Notes: generated by a model not told the origin, from the sequence alone. Counted from the first letter of the stretch, positions 1 through 8,972 are shown. The stretch: DNA of 64,000 nt from Streptomyces sp. APSN-46.1 (GCF_022815725.1 NZ_JALGRF010000017.1:1-64000), one strand, 5' to 3'. A program made the numbers and translations.

Positions 1-42
1 CCCCCGAACCCCGGCTCCGCCGGGCACCGGGCTCCGCCCGGA

Positions 43-71
43 CCCGCGCCTCAAACGCCGGCGAGGCTGGA
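43..71. repeat. 29-nt interspersed repeat, copy A
   Basis: These 29 bases are the exact reverse complement of 58806..58834 near the other end of the window. The core on this strand is CTCAAACGCCGGCGAGGCTG. It lies 3' of the IclR gene, next to C/G-rich short inverted repeats (11-41), and its last 15 bases recur just downstream (about 77-91). The setting, at a gene end beside hairpins, is that of a small REP-like intergenic element common in Streptomyces; that classification is inference. Confidence 0.7.
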
Positions 72-101
72 TGTGGCCGGCGAGGCTGGATTTCGGTCGG
101 G

Positions 102-905
102 CTACGCCGGGGTTTGGCTCTGGAGGGCCACCGAGAGTTCGGCCGCGACGCCCTGGAGGATCGGGACGATCGAGTCGGTCAGGGCCTCGGTCACGCGGCC
201 CGCCGGGCCCGAGATGGAGATCGCGGCGGCGGTCGGCGAGTTCGGCACCGAGACGGCGAGGCAGCGGACTCCTATTTCCTGCTCGTTGTCGTCGACCGCG
301 TAGCCCACCTTGCGGACCTGCTCCAGGGCCTCCAGGAAGCCCTCGGGCGTGGTGATGGTCTTCTCCGTCGCGGCCGGCATCCCGGTGCGCGCCAGGAGCG
401 CCCGTACCTCGTCGGCCGGGGTGTACGCCAGGAGCGCCTTGCCCACACCGGTGGAGTGCGGCAGCACCCGGCGGCCGACCTCGGTGAACATGCGCATGGA
501 GTGCTTGGACGGCACCTGGGCGACGTAGACGATCTCGTCCCCGTCGAGCAGGGCCATGTTCGCCGTCTCGCCGGTCTCCTCGACCAGACGGGCGAGGTAG
601 GGGCGGGCCCAGGTGCCGAGCAGCCGCGACGCCGACTCGCCGAGGCGGATCAGGCGGGGGCCGAGGGAGTACCGTCGGTTGGGCTGCTGGCGGACGTAGC
701 CGCACGCCACGAGGGTGCGCATCAGGCGGTGGATGGTCGGCAGCGGCAGACCGCTGGCGGCGGAGAGCTCGCTGAGGCCGACTTCGCCCCCGGCGTCGGC
801 CATGCGTTCGAGCAGATCGAAGGCGCGCTCAAGGGACTGGACACCACCGCTGGCGGCGGTGGGCTTGGCGGAAGCGTCGGTGGTGCTGGCGCTGGACGTC
901 GGCAC
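102..905 (-). CDS. allR: IclR-family regulator, probable allantoin repressor AllR
   Basis: 267-residue DNA-binding regulator. An N-terminal winged helix-turn-helix (about residues 22-85, with the recognition segment LPLPTIHRLMRTL) is followed by an IclR effector domain (about 95-260, including HSTGVGKALLAY and the Cys of GVRCLAVSV). GTG start chosen because a good ribosome site (GAAAGGA) lies just upstream on the minus strand. It is transcribed divergently from allantoinase and allantoicase, the same arrangement as AllR (SCO6246) of S. coelicolor, which represses allantoin genes and is relieved by a pathway metabolite. Function is therefore inferred from family plus context; effector identity cannot be read from the sequence. 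Confidence 0.88.
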   Translation of the reverse strand: MPTSSASTTDASAKPTAASGGVQSLERAFDLLERMADAGGEVGLSELSAASGLPLPTIHRLMRTLVACGYVRQQPNRRYSLGPRLIRLGESASRLLGTWARPYLARLVEETGETANMALLDGDEIVYVAQVPSKHSMRMFTEVGRRVLPHSTGVGKALLAYTPADEVRALLARTGMPAATEKTITTPEGFLEALEQVRKVGYAVDDNEQEIGVRCLAVSVPNSPTAAAISISGPAGRVTEALTDSIVPILQGVAAELSVALQSQTPA

Positions 906-1232
906 GGCGCGGTCCTTTCGGTGCTGGCAGGCAAGGGAGCAGCCTACCGGTCGGTCGGCTTCGGCCCTAGAGCCGGGGCGATGCCGTCCCCGCCGGTCAG
1001 AGGGGGTCTGTCCGGGTGGTGGACATCCCGGGGAAGTTACCCTCCCGATCCCCGGTGGTGATAGCTACATTCTGGATAGTGAAATCTTAATTCCATCTCG
1101 TGGAAACATCCAATGGCGGTGAGTGCGTGTCAGTGGTCCGTCCGGGCGCTCTTGACTGGCCCCGGATCGGCGTGAAGACTCCGTCAACAGAACGTTGAAT
1201 TTCGCTCTGTGGAAGTAGATGGGGAGGTTCCG
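906..1232. promoter_or_regulatory. Divergent control region between allR and allB
   Basis: 327 bases with no supported gene. The right half is less GC-rich than its surroundings. It contains an interrupted palindrome at 1091-1105, another at 1184-1198 (TCAAC, 5 bases, GTTGA) and a possible allB promoter with TTGACT at 1152-1157 and AAGACT 17 bases later at 1175-1180. The 1184-1198 palindrome would sit just downstream of that -10, where a bound repressor would block transcription. All promoter calls are by eye. Confidence 0.5.
1091..1105. promoter_or_regulatory. Candidate AllR operator
   Basis: TTCCATCTCGTGGAA is a perfect inverted repeat with a 5-base spacer. IclR-family operators are frequently TGGAA/TTCCA-type palindromes of this size, and this one lies between the regulator and the genes it should control. 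Binding is inferred, not shown. Confidence 0.5.
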
Positions 1233-2576
1233 GTGGCCGACGTGGCTGTGGAACTGGTACTGCGCTCGACGCGCGTCATCACCCCCGAGGGGACGCGCGC
1301 CGCTTCGGTGGCCGTCGCCGGCGGGAAGATCACGGCCGTGCTCGCCCACGAGGCCGAGGTACCGGCCGGAGCCCGGCTGGAGGACTTCGGCGACGACGTC
1401 CTGCTCCCCGGCCTGGTCGACACCCACGTCCACGTGAACGACCCGGGCCGCACCGAGTGGGAGGGCTTCTGGACGGCCACCCGCGCCGCCGCGGCCGGAG
1501 GCATCACCACGATCCTCGACATGCCCCTCAACTCCCTGCCGCCGACCACCACGGTCGACCACCTCCGCGTCAAGCAGGAGGTCGCCCGTACCAAGGCGCA
1601 CGTGGACATCGGCTTCTGGGGCGGCGCGCTGCCGGACAACGTCAAGGACCTGCGCCCGCTGCACGACGCCGGCGTCTACGGCTTCAAGTGCTTCCTGTCG
1701 CCGTCGGGCGTGGACGAGTTCCCCCAGCTCGACCAGGAGCAGCTGGCCACCTCCCTCGCCGAGATCACCGGCTTCGGCGGCCTGATGATCGTGCACGCCG
1801 AGGACCCGCACCATCTGGAGTCCGCGCCGCAGAATCCGGGCCCCAAGTACGCCGACTTCCTGGCCTCCCGGCCCAAGGACGCCGAGAACACCGCGATCCA
1901 GAACCTGATCGACCAGGCCAGGCGGCTGAACGCCCGCGTCCACGTCCTGCACCTGTCGTCCTCCGACGCGCTGCCGCTGATCGCCGCCGCCAAGGCCGAG
2001 GGCGTACGGATCACCGTCGAGTCCTGCCCGCACTTCCTCACCCTGACCGCCGAGGAAGTCCCGGACGGCGCCACCGAGTTCAAGTGCTGCCCGCCCATCC
2101 GCGAGGCCGCGAACCAGGACCTCCTGTGGGACGCGCTCGCCGACGGCACGATCGACTGCGTCGTGTCCGACCACTCGCCCTCCACCGCGGACCTCAAGAC
2201 CGGCGACTTCGCCACCGCGTGGGGCGGCATCTCCTCCCTGCAGCTGGGGCTTCCGGCGATCTGGACCGAGGCGAAGCGGCGCGGCCGCACCCTCGAAGAC
2301 GTCGCCCGCTGGATGTCCGCCGCCCCGGCCGCGCTGGCCGGTCTGGCGCAGAAGGGCGCGATCGAGGTGGGCCGCGACGCCGACTTCGCCGTCCTGGCCC
2401 CTGAAGAAACGTTCACTGTGGATCCGGCCGAACTCCACCACCGCAACCAGGTCACGGCGTACGCGGGCAAGACCCTGCACGGCGTCGTGAAGTCCACCTG
2501 GCTGCGCGGTACGCAGATCGCCGACCACGGCACCCCGACCGAGCCCACGGGCCTCCTCCTCGAAAGGCAGAACTGA
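1233..2576 (+). CDS. allB: Allantoinase AllB
   Basis: Amidohydrolase opening the hydantoin ring of allantoin to give allantoate, the first cytoplasmic step in using allantoin as nitrogen source. Visible signatures: metal-binding DTHVHVND near residue 63, the carboxylated-lysine segment GFKCFLSPSG (about 150), and VVSDHSPST (about 310) with the conserved Asp. About 447 residues, normal for the family. An in-frame GTG at 1209 would add eight residues, but GGGGAGG at 1221-1227 lies five bases before the GTG at 1233, so I prefer that start. Allantoicase follows after two bases, so the two are one transcript. Confidence 0.93.
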   Translation: MADVAVELVLRSTRVITPEGTRAASVAVAGGKITAVLAHEAEVPAGARLEDFGDDVLLPGLVDTHVHVNDPGRTEWEGFWTATRAAAAGGITTILDMPLNSLPPTTTVDHLRVKQEVARTKAHVDIGFWGGALPDNVKDLRPLHDAGVYGFKCFLSPSGVDEFPQLDQEQLATSLAEITGFGGLMIVHAEDPHHLESAPQNPGPKYADFLASRPKDAENTAIQNLIDQARRLNARVHVLHLSSSDALPLIAAAKAEGVRITVESCPHFLTLTAEEVPDGATEFKCCPPIREAANQDLLWDALADGTIDCVVSDHSPSTADLKTGDFATAWGGISSLQLGLPAIWTEAKRRGRTLEDVARWMSAAPAALAGLAQKGAIEVGRDADFAVLAPEETFTVDPAELHHRNQVTAYAGKTLHGVVKSTWLRGTQIADHGTPTEPTGLLLERQN

Positions 2577-2578
2577 CA

Positions 2579-3691
2579 GTGGCGATTGAATCCTTCACCG
2601 GCAACGCGAACCCGTACGGAGGCGGCGACCCGTACGCGGACTACCGTACGGCCGAGTTCCCGTTCACCCAGTACGCGAACCTCGCCGCCCGTGAGCTGGG
2701 TGCCGGTGTCATCGCCGCCAACGACGAGTTCTTCGCCCAGCGCGAGAACCTGCTCATCGCCGAGGCCGCGCACTTCGACCCCGAGCACTTCGGCCACAAG
2801 GGCAAGGTCATGGACGGCTGGGAGACCCGCCGCCGCCGCGGCGTCTCGGCCACGCAGCCCTGGCCGACCGCCGAGGACCACGACTGGGCGCTCGTACGCC
2901 TGGGCGCCCCCGGCGTCATCCGCGGCATCGTCGTCGACACCGCCCACTTCCGCGGCAACATGCCGCAGGCCGTCTCCGTCGAGGGCACGTCCGTCGAGGG
3001 CGCCCCGACGCCCGAGGAGCTCCTCGGCGACGACGTGAAGTGGACGACCCTCGTCCCGCGCACCCCCGTCGGCGGCCACGCGGCCAACGGCTTCGAGGTC
3101 ACCGCCCCGCAGCGGTTCACGCATCTGCGCGTCAACCAGCACCCCGACGGCGGCATTGCCCGCCTGCGCGTCTACGGCGAGGTCCTGCCCGACCCGAAGT
3201 GGCTCGACGCCCTCGGCTCGTTCGATGTCGTCGCGCTGGAGAACGGCGGCTCGGTGGAGGACGCGTCCAACCGCTTCTACTCCCCGCCGACCAACACCAT
3301 CAACCCGGGCCGCTCCCGCAAGATGGACGACGGCTGGGAGACCGCCCGCCGCCGCGACAACGGCAACGACTGGATCCGCTACCAGCTCGTCGCCGAGTCC
3401 GAGATCCGCGCCGTCGAGATCGACACCGCCTACCTCAAGGGCAACTCGGCCGGCTGGGCCTCGCTGTCCGTCAAGACGGGCGAGGCGGGCGAGTGGACCG
3501 AGTTCCTGCCGCGCACCCGCCTGCAGCCCGACACCAACCACCGCTTCGTGCTGGACGCCCCGGCGGTCGGCACGCACGTCCGGATCGACATCTTCCCGGA
3601 CGGCGGCTTCTCGCGCCTTCGGCTCTTCGGCTCGCTGACCGAGACCGGCGCGGCCTCGCTCGCCGCCCGCCACCAGGAGCTGGGCGGCTGA
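2579..3691 (+). CDS. alc: Allantoicase
   Basis: 370-residue enzyme hydrolysing allantoate to ureidoglycolate and urea. It has the typical internal duplication of the family: two beta-sandwich halves, each carrying a DGWETxRRR motif (DGWETRRRRG near residue 80, DGWETARRRD near 250) and an RLRVYG/RLRLFG segment (about 200 and 350). GTG start two bases after the allantoinase stop, so translation is probably coupled. A strong hairpin at 3758-3794 ends the operon. Use of allantoicase means the organism takes the urea-releasing branch rather than allantoate amidohydrolase; the next enzyme, ureidoglycolate lyase, is not in the window. Confidence 0.93.
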   Translation: MAIESFTGNANPYGGGDPYADYRTAEFPFTQYANLAARELGAGVIAANDEFFAQRENLLIAEAAHFDPEHFGHKGKVMDGWETRRRRGVSATQPWPTAEDHDWALVRLGAPGVIRGIVVDTAHFRGNMPQAVSVEGTSVEGAPTPEELLGDDVKWTTLVPRTPVGGHAANGFEVTAPQRFTHLRVNQHPDGGIARLRVYGEVLPDPKWLDALGSFDVVALENGGSVEDASNRFYSPPTNTINPGRSRKMDDGWETARRRDNGNDWIRYQLVAESEIRAVEIDTAYLKGNSAGWASLSVKTGEAGEWTEFLPRTRLQPDTNHRFVLDAPAVGTHVRIDIFPDGGFSRLRLFGSLTETGAASLAARHQELGG

Positions 3692-3757
3692 CGGTCCCCC
3701 GCACTCACGCGCCGCAGACTGCCGGCCCCCGGGGCCGACACCTCTGGGGCGCGCGGC

Positions 3758-3794
3758 CCGAAGGGGCGCACCGCTCGACGGTGCGCCCCTTCGG
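3758..3794. terminator. Hairpin terminator after allB-alc
   Basis: Perfect 16-bp stem (CCGAAGGGGCGCACCG and its complement) with a 5-base loop at 3774-3778. It lies between the convergent allantoicase and SDR genes and could serve both. There is no clear T-tract, which is usual in Streptomyces. Confidence 0.8.
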
Positions 3795-3872
3795 CGTATG
3801 CGGTGACCACCGCTCCCGGCGGAGGCCGGCCCGGGGCGCCGCCCCGGACCCCACCCGCACGCCCGGCGAGGG

Positions 3873-4604
3873 CTACGCGGCGTGGCCTCCGTCCACCGAG
3901 AACTCGGCGCCCGTGATGTAGCCGGCCTCCGATCCCGCCAGGAACGACACCATGGCCGCCACCTCCTCCGGCCGGCCGAAGCGGCCGAGCGCCGTCATCT
4001 CGCTCTGCGGGCCCGCGTAGGGGCCGTCGGCCGGGTTCATGTCGGTGTCCACCGGGCCCGGGTGGACGAGGTTCGCGGTGATCCCGCGCCCGCCCAGCTC
4101 CCGGGCGAGGGCCTTGGTCAGCCCGCTCAGCGCGGCCTTGCTCATCGCGTACAGGGTGCCGCCGGGACCGGGGACCCGCTGGGTGATGCAGCTGCCGACG
4201 GTGACGATCCGGCCGCCGGGGCCCATCCGGCCGGCCGCGGCCTGCGCCGACAGGAACGCGCCCCGGACGTTGACCGCCAGCACCCGGTCCACGTCCGAGA
4301 GCCCCAGCCCGTCCAGCGGCCCGAGCACGCCCACCCCGGCGTTGTTGACGAGGACGTCGATCCGCCCGAGGCCGCGTACGGTCTCCTCCACCGCCAGGGC
4401 GGCGTCCGCCGGGACGCCCGCGTCCGCCCGTACGGCCAGGCCCCGGCGCCCGAGGGCCTCGACCTTCCCGACCACCTCCGCCGCCGCCCGCGCGTCGTTG
4501 ACGTAGGTGATCGCGACGTCCACCCCGTCCTGCGCCAGCCGCAGGGCGGTCGCCGCCCCGATGCCGCGGCTGCCGCCCGTCACCAACGCCACTGTGCCGT
4601 TCAT
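3873..4604 (-). CDS. SDR family oxidoreductase
   Basis: 243-residue classical short-chain dehydrogenase/reductase of the 3-oxoacyl-ACP reductase (FabG)-like type. NAD(P)-binding TGGSRGIG at residues 9-16, NNAG near 90, catalytic Ser in GSCITQ (about 137) and YxxxK in YAMSK (about 153-157). The TGGSRG turn with a later Arg favours NADPH. Good ribosome site (GAGAGGAAAC) upstream of the ATG. It stands alone, divergent from the RibD-like gene, so the substrate is unknown. Confidence 0.85.
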   Translation of the reverse strand: MNGTVALVTGGSRGIGAATALRLAQDGVDVAITYVNDARAAAEVVGKVEALGRRGLAVRADAGVPADAALAVEETVRGLGRIDVLVNNAGVGVLGPLDGLGLSDVDRVLAVNVRGAFLSAQAAAGRMGPGGRIVTVGSCITQRVPGPGGTLYAMSKAALSGLTKALARELGGRGITANLVHPGPVDTDMNPADGPYAGPQSEMTALGRFGRPEEVAAMVSFLAGSEAGYITGAEFSVDGGHAA

Positions 4605-4788
4605 GGTGTTTCCTCTCGTTGTCCCCGGCAGATCGTTTAGATCGTTGCGAGTTCAATGAAAGCGGGGGCGGTGCAGGGGCGCTGGCGGGAATCGGACGTC
4701 GCGTTCGCGCGCGCCGCACCGATGAGTTCGGCCCGGCCCGGGAGTCTGAACCCGTGCAGGCACGATCGCCAAGAAGGAGCGCGGAGCC

Positions 4789-5406
4789 ATGGGCAAGCTG
4801 ACCCTCACCACTTTCCTGACCCTCGACGGTGTGATGCAGGCCCCGGGCGGGCCGGAGGAGGACCGCAGCGGCGGGTTCGCGTACGGCGGCTGGGTCGTGC
4901 CGTACGCCGACGAGGGGATGGGGGAGTTCGTCACCGAGGTCTACAGCCGGACCCAGGCGTTTCTGCTCGGGCGCCGGACGTACGAGATCTTCGCCGGGTA
5001 CTGGCCGCAGCACGACGACCCCGCCGACCCGGTCGCGGGTGGGCTCAACCGGCTGCCGAAGTACGTCGCCTCGACCACCCTCAAGGAGCCGTCCTGGGGC
5101 CCGGCCACCGTCATCGACGGGGAGCAGCTCCAGAGCGAGATCGTGCGGATCAAGGACGCGATGGACGGCGAACTCCAGGTGCACGGCAGCGGGCAGCTGG
5201 CCCAGTGGCTGCTGGCCCGGGACCTCATCGACGAGCTGAACCTGCTGGTCTTCCCGGTGTTCCTGGGCGCGGGGCGCAAGCTGTTCCCGACGGGCGGGCT
5301 GCCGACGGCCTGCGAGCTGACGGGCCACCGCACCACCTCCAGCGGCATCGCCATCCACACGTACCGCCCGACCGGCCGGGCCACGTTCGGCAGCTTCGCG
5401 GACTGA
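4789..5406 (+). CDS. Dihydrofolate reductase family protein (RibD C-terminal-like)
   Basis: 205 residues resembling the RibD C-terminal/DHFR-like fold: an N-terminal strand and loop (LTLTTFLTLDGVMQ) followed by a central LLGRRTYEIFAGYWP segment and a C-terminal LNLLVFPVFLGAGRKLF segment. These proteins bind NADPH, but most standalone members have no proven substrate, and a true folate or riboflavin role should not be assumed. A ribosome site (AAGGAG) lies about 10 bases before the ATG. No helpful operon context. Confidence 0.8.
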   Translation: MGKLTLTTFLTLDGVMQAPGGPEEDRSGGFAYGGWVVPYADEGMGEFVTEVYSRTQAFLLGRRTYEIFAGYWPQHDDPADPVAGGLNRLPKYVASTTLKEPSWGPATVIDGEQLQSEIVRIKDAMDGELQVHGSGQLAQWLLARDLIDELNLLVFPVFLGAGRKLFPTGGLPTACELTGHRTTSSGIAIHTYRPTGRATFGSFAD

Positions 5407-5432
5407 CCGGCAAGACCGGCAAGACCGGCAAG
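5406..5432. repeat. Three tandem 9-bp units
   Basis: ACCGGCAAG repeated exactly three times, starting at the last base of the stop codon of the preceding gene. Period 9 would preserve reading frame if translated. Similar period-9 and period-15 arrays occur at 8810 and 13628. Confidence 0.85.
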
Positions 5433-5512
5433 ATCGTCCTCCGGTACGGTGAGGCCGCACACGTGCGAGCCGCCGATGTCTCCACCTCCCGCTTCCGCCG
5501 ATGGAGACCCCG

Positions 5513-6442
5513 GTGACGCCAACCGCCCTCGCCGTCCCGCCCGCTGTCCCGCCCGCCGCCCCGCCGCGCGGCGCATGGGCCGATCTGCCCGTCCTCGCCG
5601 TCGCCGTCGTCTGGGGCGGCAGCTACCTCGCCGCCAAGGGCGTCACCACCGCGCACACCGTCATCGCGGTGCTCGTGCTGCGGTTCGGCCTCGTTCTGCC
5701 CGTCCTCCTCGTCGCCGGGTGGAAGCAGTTGCGGGCGCTGCGTGCCGCCCAGCTGCGCGGCGCCGCCCTGCTGGGCCTCGTCCTCGGCGGGATCTTCCTC
5801 CTGGAGACGTACGGGGTCGTCCACACCTCCGCCACCAACGCCGGGCTGATCATCAGCCTGACCATGATCTTCACCCCGCTCGCCGAGGCCGCCGTGCGCC
5901 GGACCCGGCCCTCCGCCGGGTTCCTCGGCGCCGCCGCCGTCTCCGTCGCCGGCGTCGTACTCCTCACCCAGGGCGCCGGGTTCACCGCGCCCGGCTCCGG
6001 CGACCTGCTCATCCTCGGCGCCGCCCTCGCCCGCACCCTGAACGTGCTGCTGACCGCCCGGATCAAGGCCGTCCAGGACGCCGACTCCCTCTCCCTCACC
6101 ACCGTCCAACTCGGCGGCGCCCTTGCCGTCTTCGCCGTACTCGCCGCCCTGCCCGGCACCGGCGACAGCCCCTGGGCCGCCGCGGCCGGTTTCGGACCCG
6201 CCGAGTGGGCCGGGCTCGCCTTCCTCTCCGTCTTCTGCACCCTGTTCGCCTTCTTCGTGCAGACGTGGGCCGTACGCCGTACCTCGCCCTCCCGCGTCAG
6301 CCTCCTCCTCGGCACCGAACCCCTCTGGGCGGCCGCCGCCGGCATCGCCATCGGCGGCGAACACCTCGGCGCGGCCGGCTTCGCGGGCGCCGCGCTCGTC
6401 CTCGGCGGCACCGCCTGGGGCCGCCGCGCCGCGGCCGGATGA
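5513..6442 (+). CDS. EamA/DMT family transporter
   Basis: About 309 residues with roughly ten hydrophobic helices in two similar halves (first EamA repeat about residues 15-140, second about 155-295), the layout of drug/metabolite exporters of the inner membrane. WGGSYLAAKG near residue 28 is typical of the first helix. I choose the GTG at 5513 because GGAGA lies just before it; the ATG at 5501 lacks a ribosome site. The substrate cannot be told from sequence. Confidence 0.85.
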   Translation: MTPTALAVPPAVPPAAPPRGAWADLPVLAVAVVWGGSYLAAKGVTTAHTVIAVLVLRFGLVLPVLLVAGWKQLRALRAAQLRGAALLGLVLGGIFLLETYGVVHTSATNAGLIISLTMIFTPLAEAAVRRTRPSAGFLGAAAVSVAGVVLLTQGAGFTAPGSGDLLILGAALARTLNVLLTARIKAVQDADSLSLTTVQLGGALAVFAVLAALPGTGDSPWAAAAGFGPAEWAGLAFLSVFCTLFAFFVQTWAVRRTSPSRVSLLLGTEPLWAAAAGIAIGGEHLGAAGFAGAALVLGGTAWGRRAAAG

Positions 6443-6483
6443 CCTGAGCGGTCTCGGCACGAGCACGAGTGACCGGAAAACGC

Positions 6484-6502
6484 CGGTTCCAGCACGGAAC
6501 CG
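6484..6502. promoter_or_regulatory. Operator-like palindrome upstream of P450
   Basis: CGGTTCC, a 5-base spacer and GGAACCG form a perfect interrupted palindrome. It ends seven bases before TAATGT (6509-6514), a plausible -10 whose start point would fall at or near the ATG at 6521, so the message may be leaderless. A repressor site is inferred. Confidence 0.4.
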
Positions 6503-6520
6503 CCGCCGTAATGTAGCCGC

Positions 6521-7717
6521 ATGCCACAACCGGACATCAGCGCGAACGACGCGGACTTCCACGCCGACCCCTACGCCTTCTACGCCCGGCTGCGCGCGGC
6601 GGGTCCGGTGCACCACGTCGAGGTCTCGGCCGCCGAGTACGCCGCACCCACCTTGCTCGTCGTCGGCTACGAAGAGGCCCGCCGGGCGCTCAGCCACCCC
6701 GGTCTGTCGAAGGACTGGAACAGCAGCGGAGTCCTGCCGGGCGTGGCGGCCACCGTGGCCAACAGCAACATGCTGGAGACCGACCCGCCGCAGCACACCC
6801 GGCTGCGCCGCCTGGTCGCCCGCGAGTTCACCACCCGCCGCGTCCAGGCCATGCGCCCCCGCGTCCAGCAGATCACCGACGAACTGCTCGACGCGATGGC
6901 CGCCCGCCCGCAGCGCACCGCCGACCTGATCAAGGCCCTCGCGTTTCCGCTGCCCATGACCGTCATCGGCGAACTCCTCGGCGTGCCCGACCTGGACCGC
7001 GAGCGCTTCAGCTACTGGTCCAAGGAGGTACTCGCGCCCACCTCCCTCGCCCCGAGCACCACCGCGCACCAGAAGCTCGGCGACTACCTCGCGGAGCTCG
7101 TCGAGGCCAAGGCCAAGGCCCCCGGCGAGGACCTGCTCAGCGCCCTCATCCGGACCAGGGACGAGGACGGCGACGCGCTGTCCTCCAAAGAACTGATCGG
7201 GATGGCCTTCCTGCTGCTGATCGCCGGCCACGAGACCACCGTCAACCTCATCTCCAACGGCACGCGCGCCCTGCTCGCCCACCCGGACCAGCTGGCCGCC
7301 CTGCGCGCCGACTACGACGGCCTGCTCGACGGGGCGGTCGAGGAGATGCTCCGCTACGACGGCCCGGTGCAGAACACCACCTACCGCTACGCCCGCGAGG
7401 ACATGGAGCTCGGAGGCACCGCCATCCCGGCCGGAGCCACCGTCCTCGTCTCGCTGGCCGGCGCGGACCGCGACCCCGAGCGGTACGAGAACCCCGAAGC
7501 CTTCGACATCCGGCGCGCCCCGCAGGGCCACCTCGCCTTCGGGCACGGACTGCACTTCTGCATCGGCGCCCCGCTCGCCCGGATGGAGGGGCGCATCGCG
7601 ATCCGCGGCCTGCTGGAGCGCTTCCCGGACCTGGCCGAGGACCCGGCCGGGGGTCCGCCGACCTGGATCGGGGGCAGCCTGATCCGGGGCGTGACCCGGC
7701 TGCCGGTGCGCTGGTAG
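6521..7717 (+). CDS. Cytochrome P450
   Basis: 398-residue soluble bacterial P450 (class I, needing a ferredoxin and reductase encoded elsewhere). I-helix oxygen-activation motif AGHETT (about residues 235-240), ExxR-type segment followed by an aromatic/perf region, and the haem-binding FGHGLHFCIG with its axial Cys near residue 347. The substrate is unknown. No ferredoxin gene is adjacent. It is convergent with the Gfo/Idh/MocA gene with only 33 bases between. No ribosome site is obvious, in keeping with a possible leaderless transcript. Confidence 0.92.
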   Translation: MPQPDISANDADFHADPYAFYARLRAAGPVHHVEVSAAEYAAPTLLVVGYEEARRALSHPGLSKDWNSSGVLPGVAATVANSNMLETDPPQHTRLRRLVAREFTTRRVQAMRPRVQQITDELLDAMAARPQRTADLIKALAFPLPMTVIGELLGVPDLDRERFSYWSKEVLAPTSLAPSTTAHQKLGDYLAELVEAKAKAPGEDLLSALIRTRDEDGDALSSKELIGMAFLLLIAGHETTVNLISNGTRALLAHPDQLAALRADYDGLLDGAVEEMLRYDGPVQNTTYRYAREDMELGGTAIPAGATVLVSLAGADRDPERYENPEAFDIRRAPQGHLAFGHGLHFCIGAPLARMEGRIAIRGLLERFPDLAEDPAGGPPTWIGGSLIRGVTRLPVRW

Positions 7718-7750
7718 CCGTACCCGATGGCCATGAACGGCAGGCCGGAC

Positions 7751-8755
7751 TCACAGGTCCGGCAGTTCCTCCATCAGGACCCGGCGTCGCTCCCGCCGCG
7801 ACAGCTCGCAGGCCTCGGCCACGCGGAACGCCGCCAGGGCCTCCCGGCCGTCGCACGGGTTGGGGCCCTCCCCGCGCACCAGCCGGACGAAGGCCGCCAG
7901 CTCCGCCCCGTAGGCGGGGGCGAACCGCTCCAGGAAACCCGCCCACGGCTTGCTCGCCGGGGGCGGGCCCTGCGGTTCGGTCGAGGCGATCGGCGTACGG
8001 TCGTCCAGCCCGGCGGAGACCTGGTCCAGCTCCCCGGCCAGCTCCATGCGCACGTCGTACCCGGCGCCGTTGCACCGCGTACCGGTACTGGTCACCAGGG
8101 TCCCGTCGTCCAGCGTGAGCACGGCGGCGGCCGTGTCGATGTCACCGGTCTCCCGGAACCGCGGCGGACCGGCGTCCGACCCGGCCGCGTACACCTCCGC
8201 CACCTCGTGCCCGGTCACCCACCGGACCATGTCGAAGTCGTGGACCAGGCAGTCCCGGTACAGCCCCCCGGACGTCGCCAGATACGCGGCGGGCGGCGGA
8301 GCCGGATCGGCCGTCATCGTCCGTACGGTGTGCAGCCGCCCCAGCGCGCCCGAGCGGACCAGCTCCCGCGCCGTCCCGTAGCCCGCGTCGAAGCGGCGCA
8401 TGAAGCCCAGCTGGAGCACTCCGTCGGCGGCGGCGACCTCGCGCACCACGGCCAGGGTCCGCGCCAGGTCCGGGGCCAGGGGCTTCTCGCAGAACACCGG
8501 CAGCCCGCCCCGTACCGCCCGCACGACCAGCTCGGCGTGGGCCTCGGTGGAGCAGGACACGACCACCGCGTCCACGCCCCAGGTGAAGATCTGGTCCACG
8601 GAGGGCGCGGCGGTGGCCCCGAGCCGGTCCGCGAGCCGCACCGCCCGCGCCGGATCGGCGTCGGCGAGCAGCAGCGAGCCCGCCTCCGGGTTGCGGGCCA
8701 GTGCCGCGGCGTGGAACGAGCCGATCCGGCCCGTTCCGATGAGCCCGATGCGCAT
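7751..8755 (-). CDS. Gfo/Idh/MocA family oxidoreductase (inositol dehydrogenase-like)
   Basis: 334 residues. N-terminal Rossmann fold with IGLIGTGRIGSFHA at residues 3-16, the EKP motif (FCEKPLAPD, about 93) and a C-terminal substrate domain with DCLVHDFDMVRW (about 170-180), the His/Asp pair typical of the family. Such enzymes oxidise a hydroxyl of sugars or inositols with NAD(P). ATG at 8755 is the first that keeps the Rossmann motif at the N terminus. It is divergent from a sugar ABC transporter/ROK kinase operon, which suggests that the imported sugar or polyol, or a derivative, is its substrate. Confidence 0.88.
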   Translation of the reverse strand: MRIGLIGTGRIGSFHAAALARNPEAGSLLLADADPARAVRLADRLGATAAPSVDQIFTWGVDAVVVSCSTEAHAELVVRAVRGGLPVFCEKPLAPDLARTLAVVREVAAADGVLQLGFMRRFDAGYGTARELVRSGALGRLHTVRTMTADPAPPPAAYLATSGGLYRDCLVHDFDMVRWVTGHEVAEVYAAGSDAGPPRFRETGDIDTAAAVLTLDDGTLVTSTGTRCNGAGYDVRMELAGELDQVSAGLDDRTPIASTEPQGPPPASKPWAGFLERFAPAYGAELAAFVRLVRGEGPNPCDGREALAAFRVAEACELSRRERRRVLMEELPDL

Positions 8756-8809
8756 GCACTCAACCTGGCCCCGACCGGCGGGCCTGTCAATCTGCCCGGC
8801 TGCACCACG

Positions 8810-8869
8810 TTGGCCGTGTTGGCCGGGGTAGCCGTGTTGGCCGTGTTGGCCGTGTTGGACGTATTGGCC
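8810..8869. repeat. Period-9 tandem repeat in divergent intergenic region
   Basis: Six and a half units of about TTGGCCGTG, with three units exact and others diverged. It lies in the 217-base gap between the Gfo/Idh/MocA gene and the binding-protein gene, nearer the former. The rest of that gap holds an 8-bp palindrome TGATATCA at 8932-8939 that could be part of a promoter or operator. Confidence 0.8.
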
Positions 8870-8972
8870 CCGATGAGCTCCCCTGGTCCGCTGTGGCGGA
8901 TACTGGGCGGCTGGAACCGGAATGACCGCTTTGATATCAGTGGCACGTACAACGAGGGAAAGGCACGGCGAC

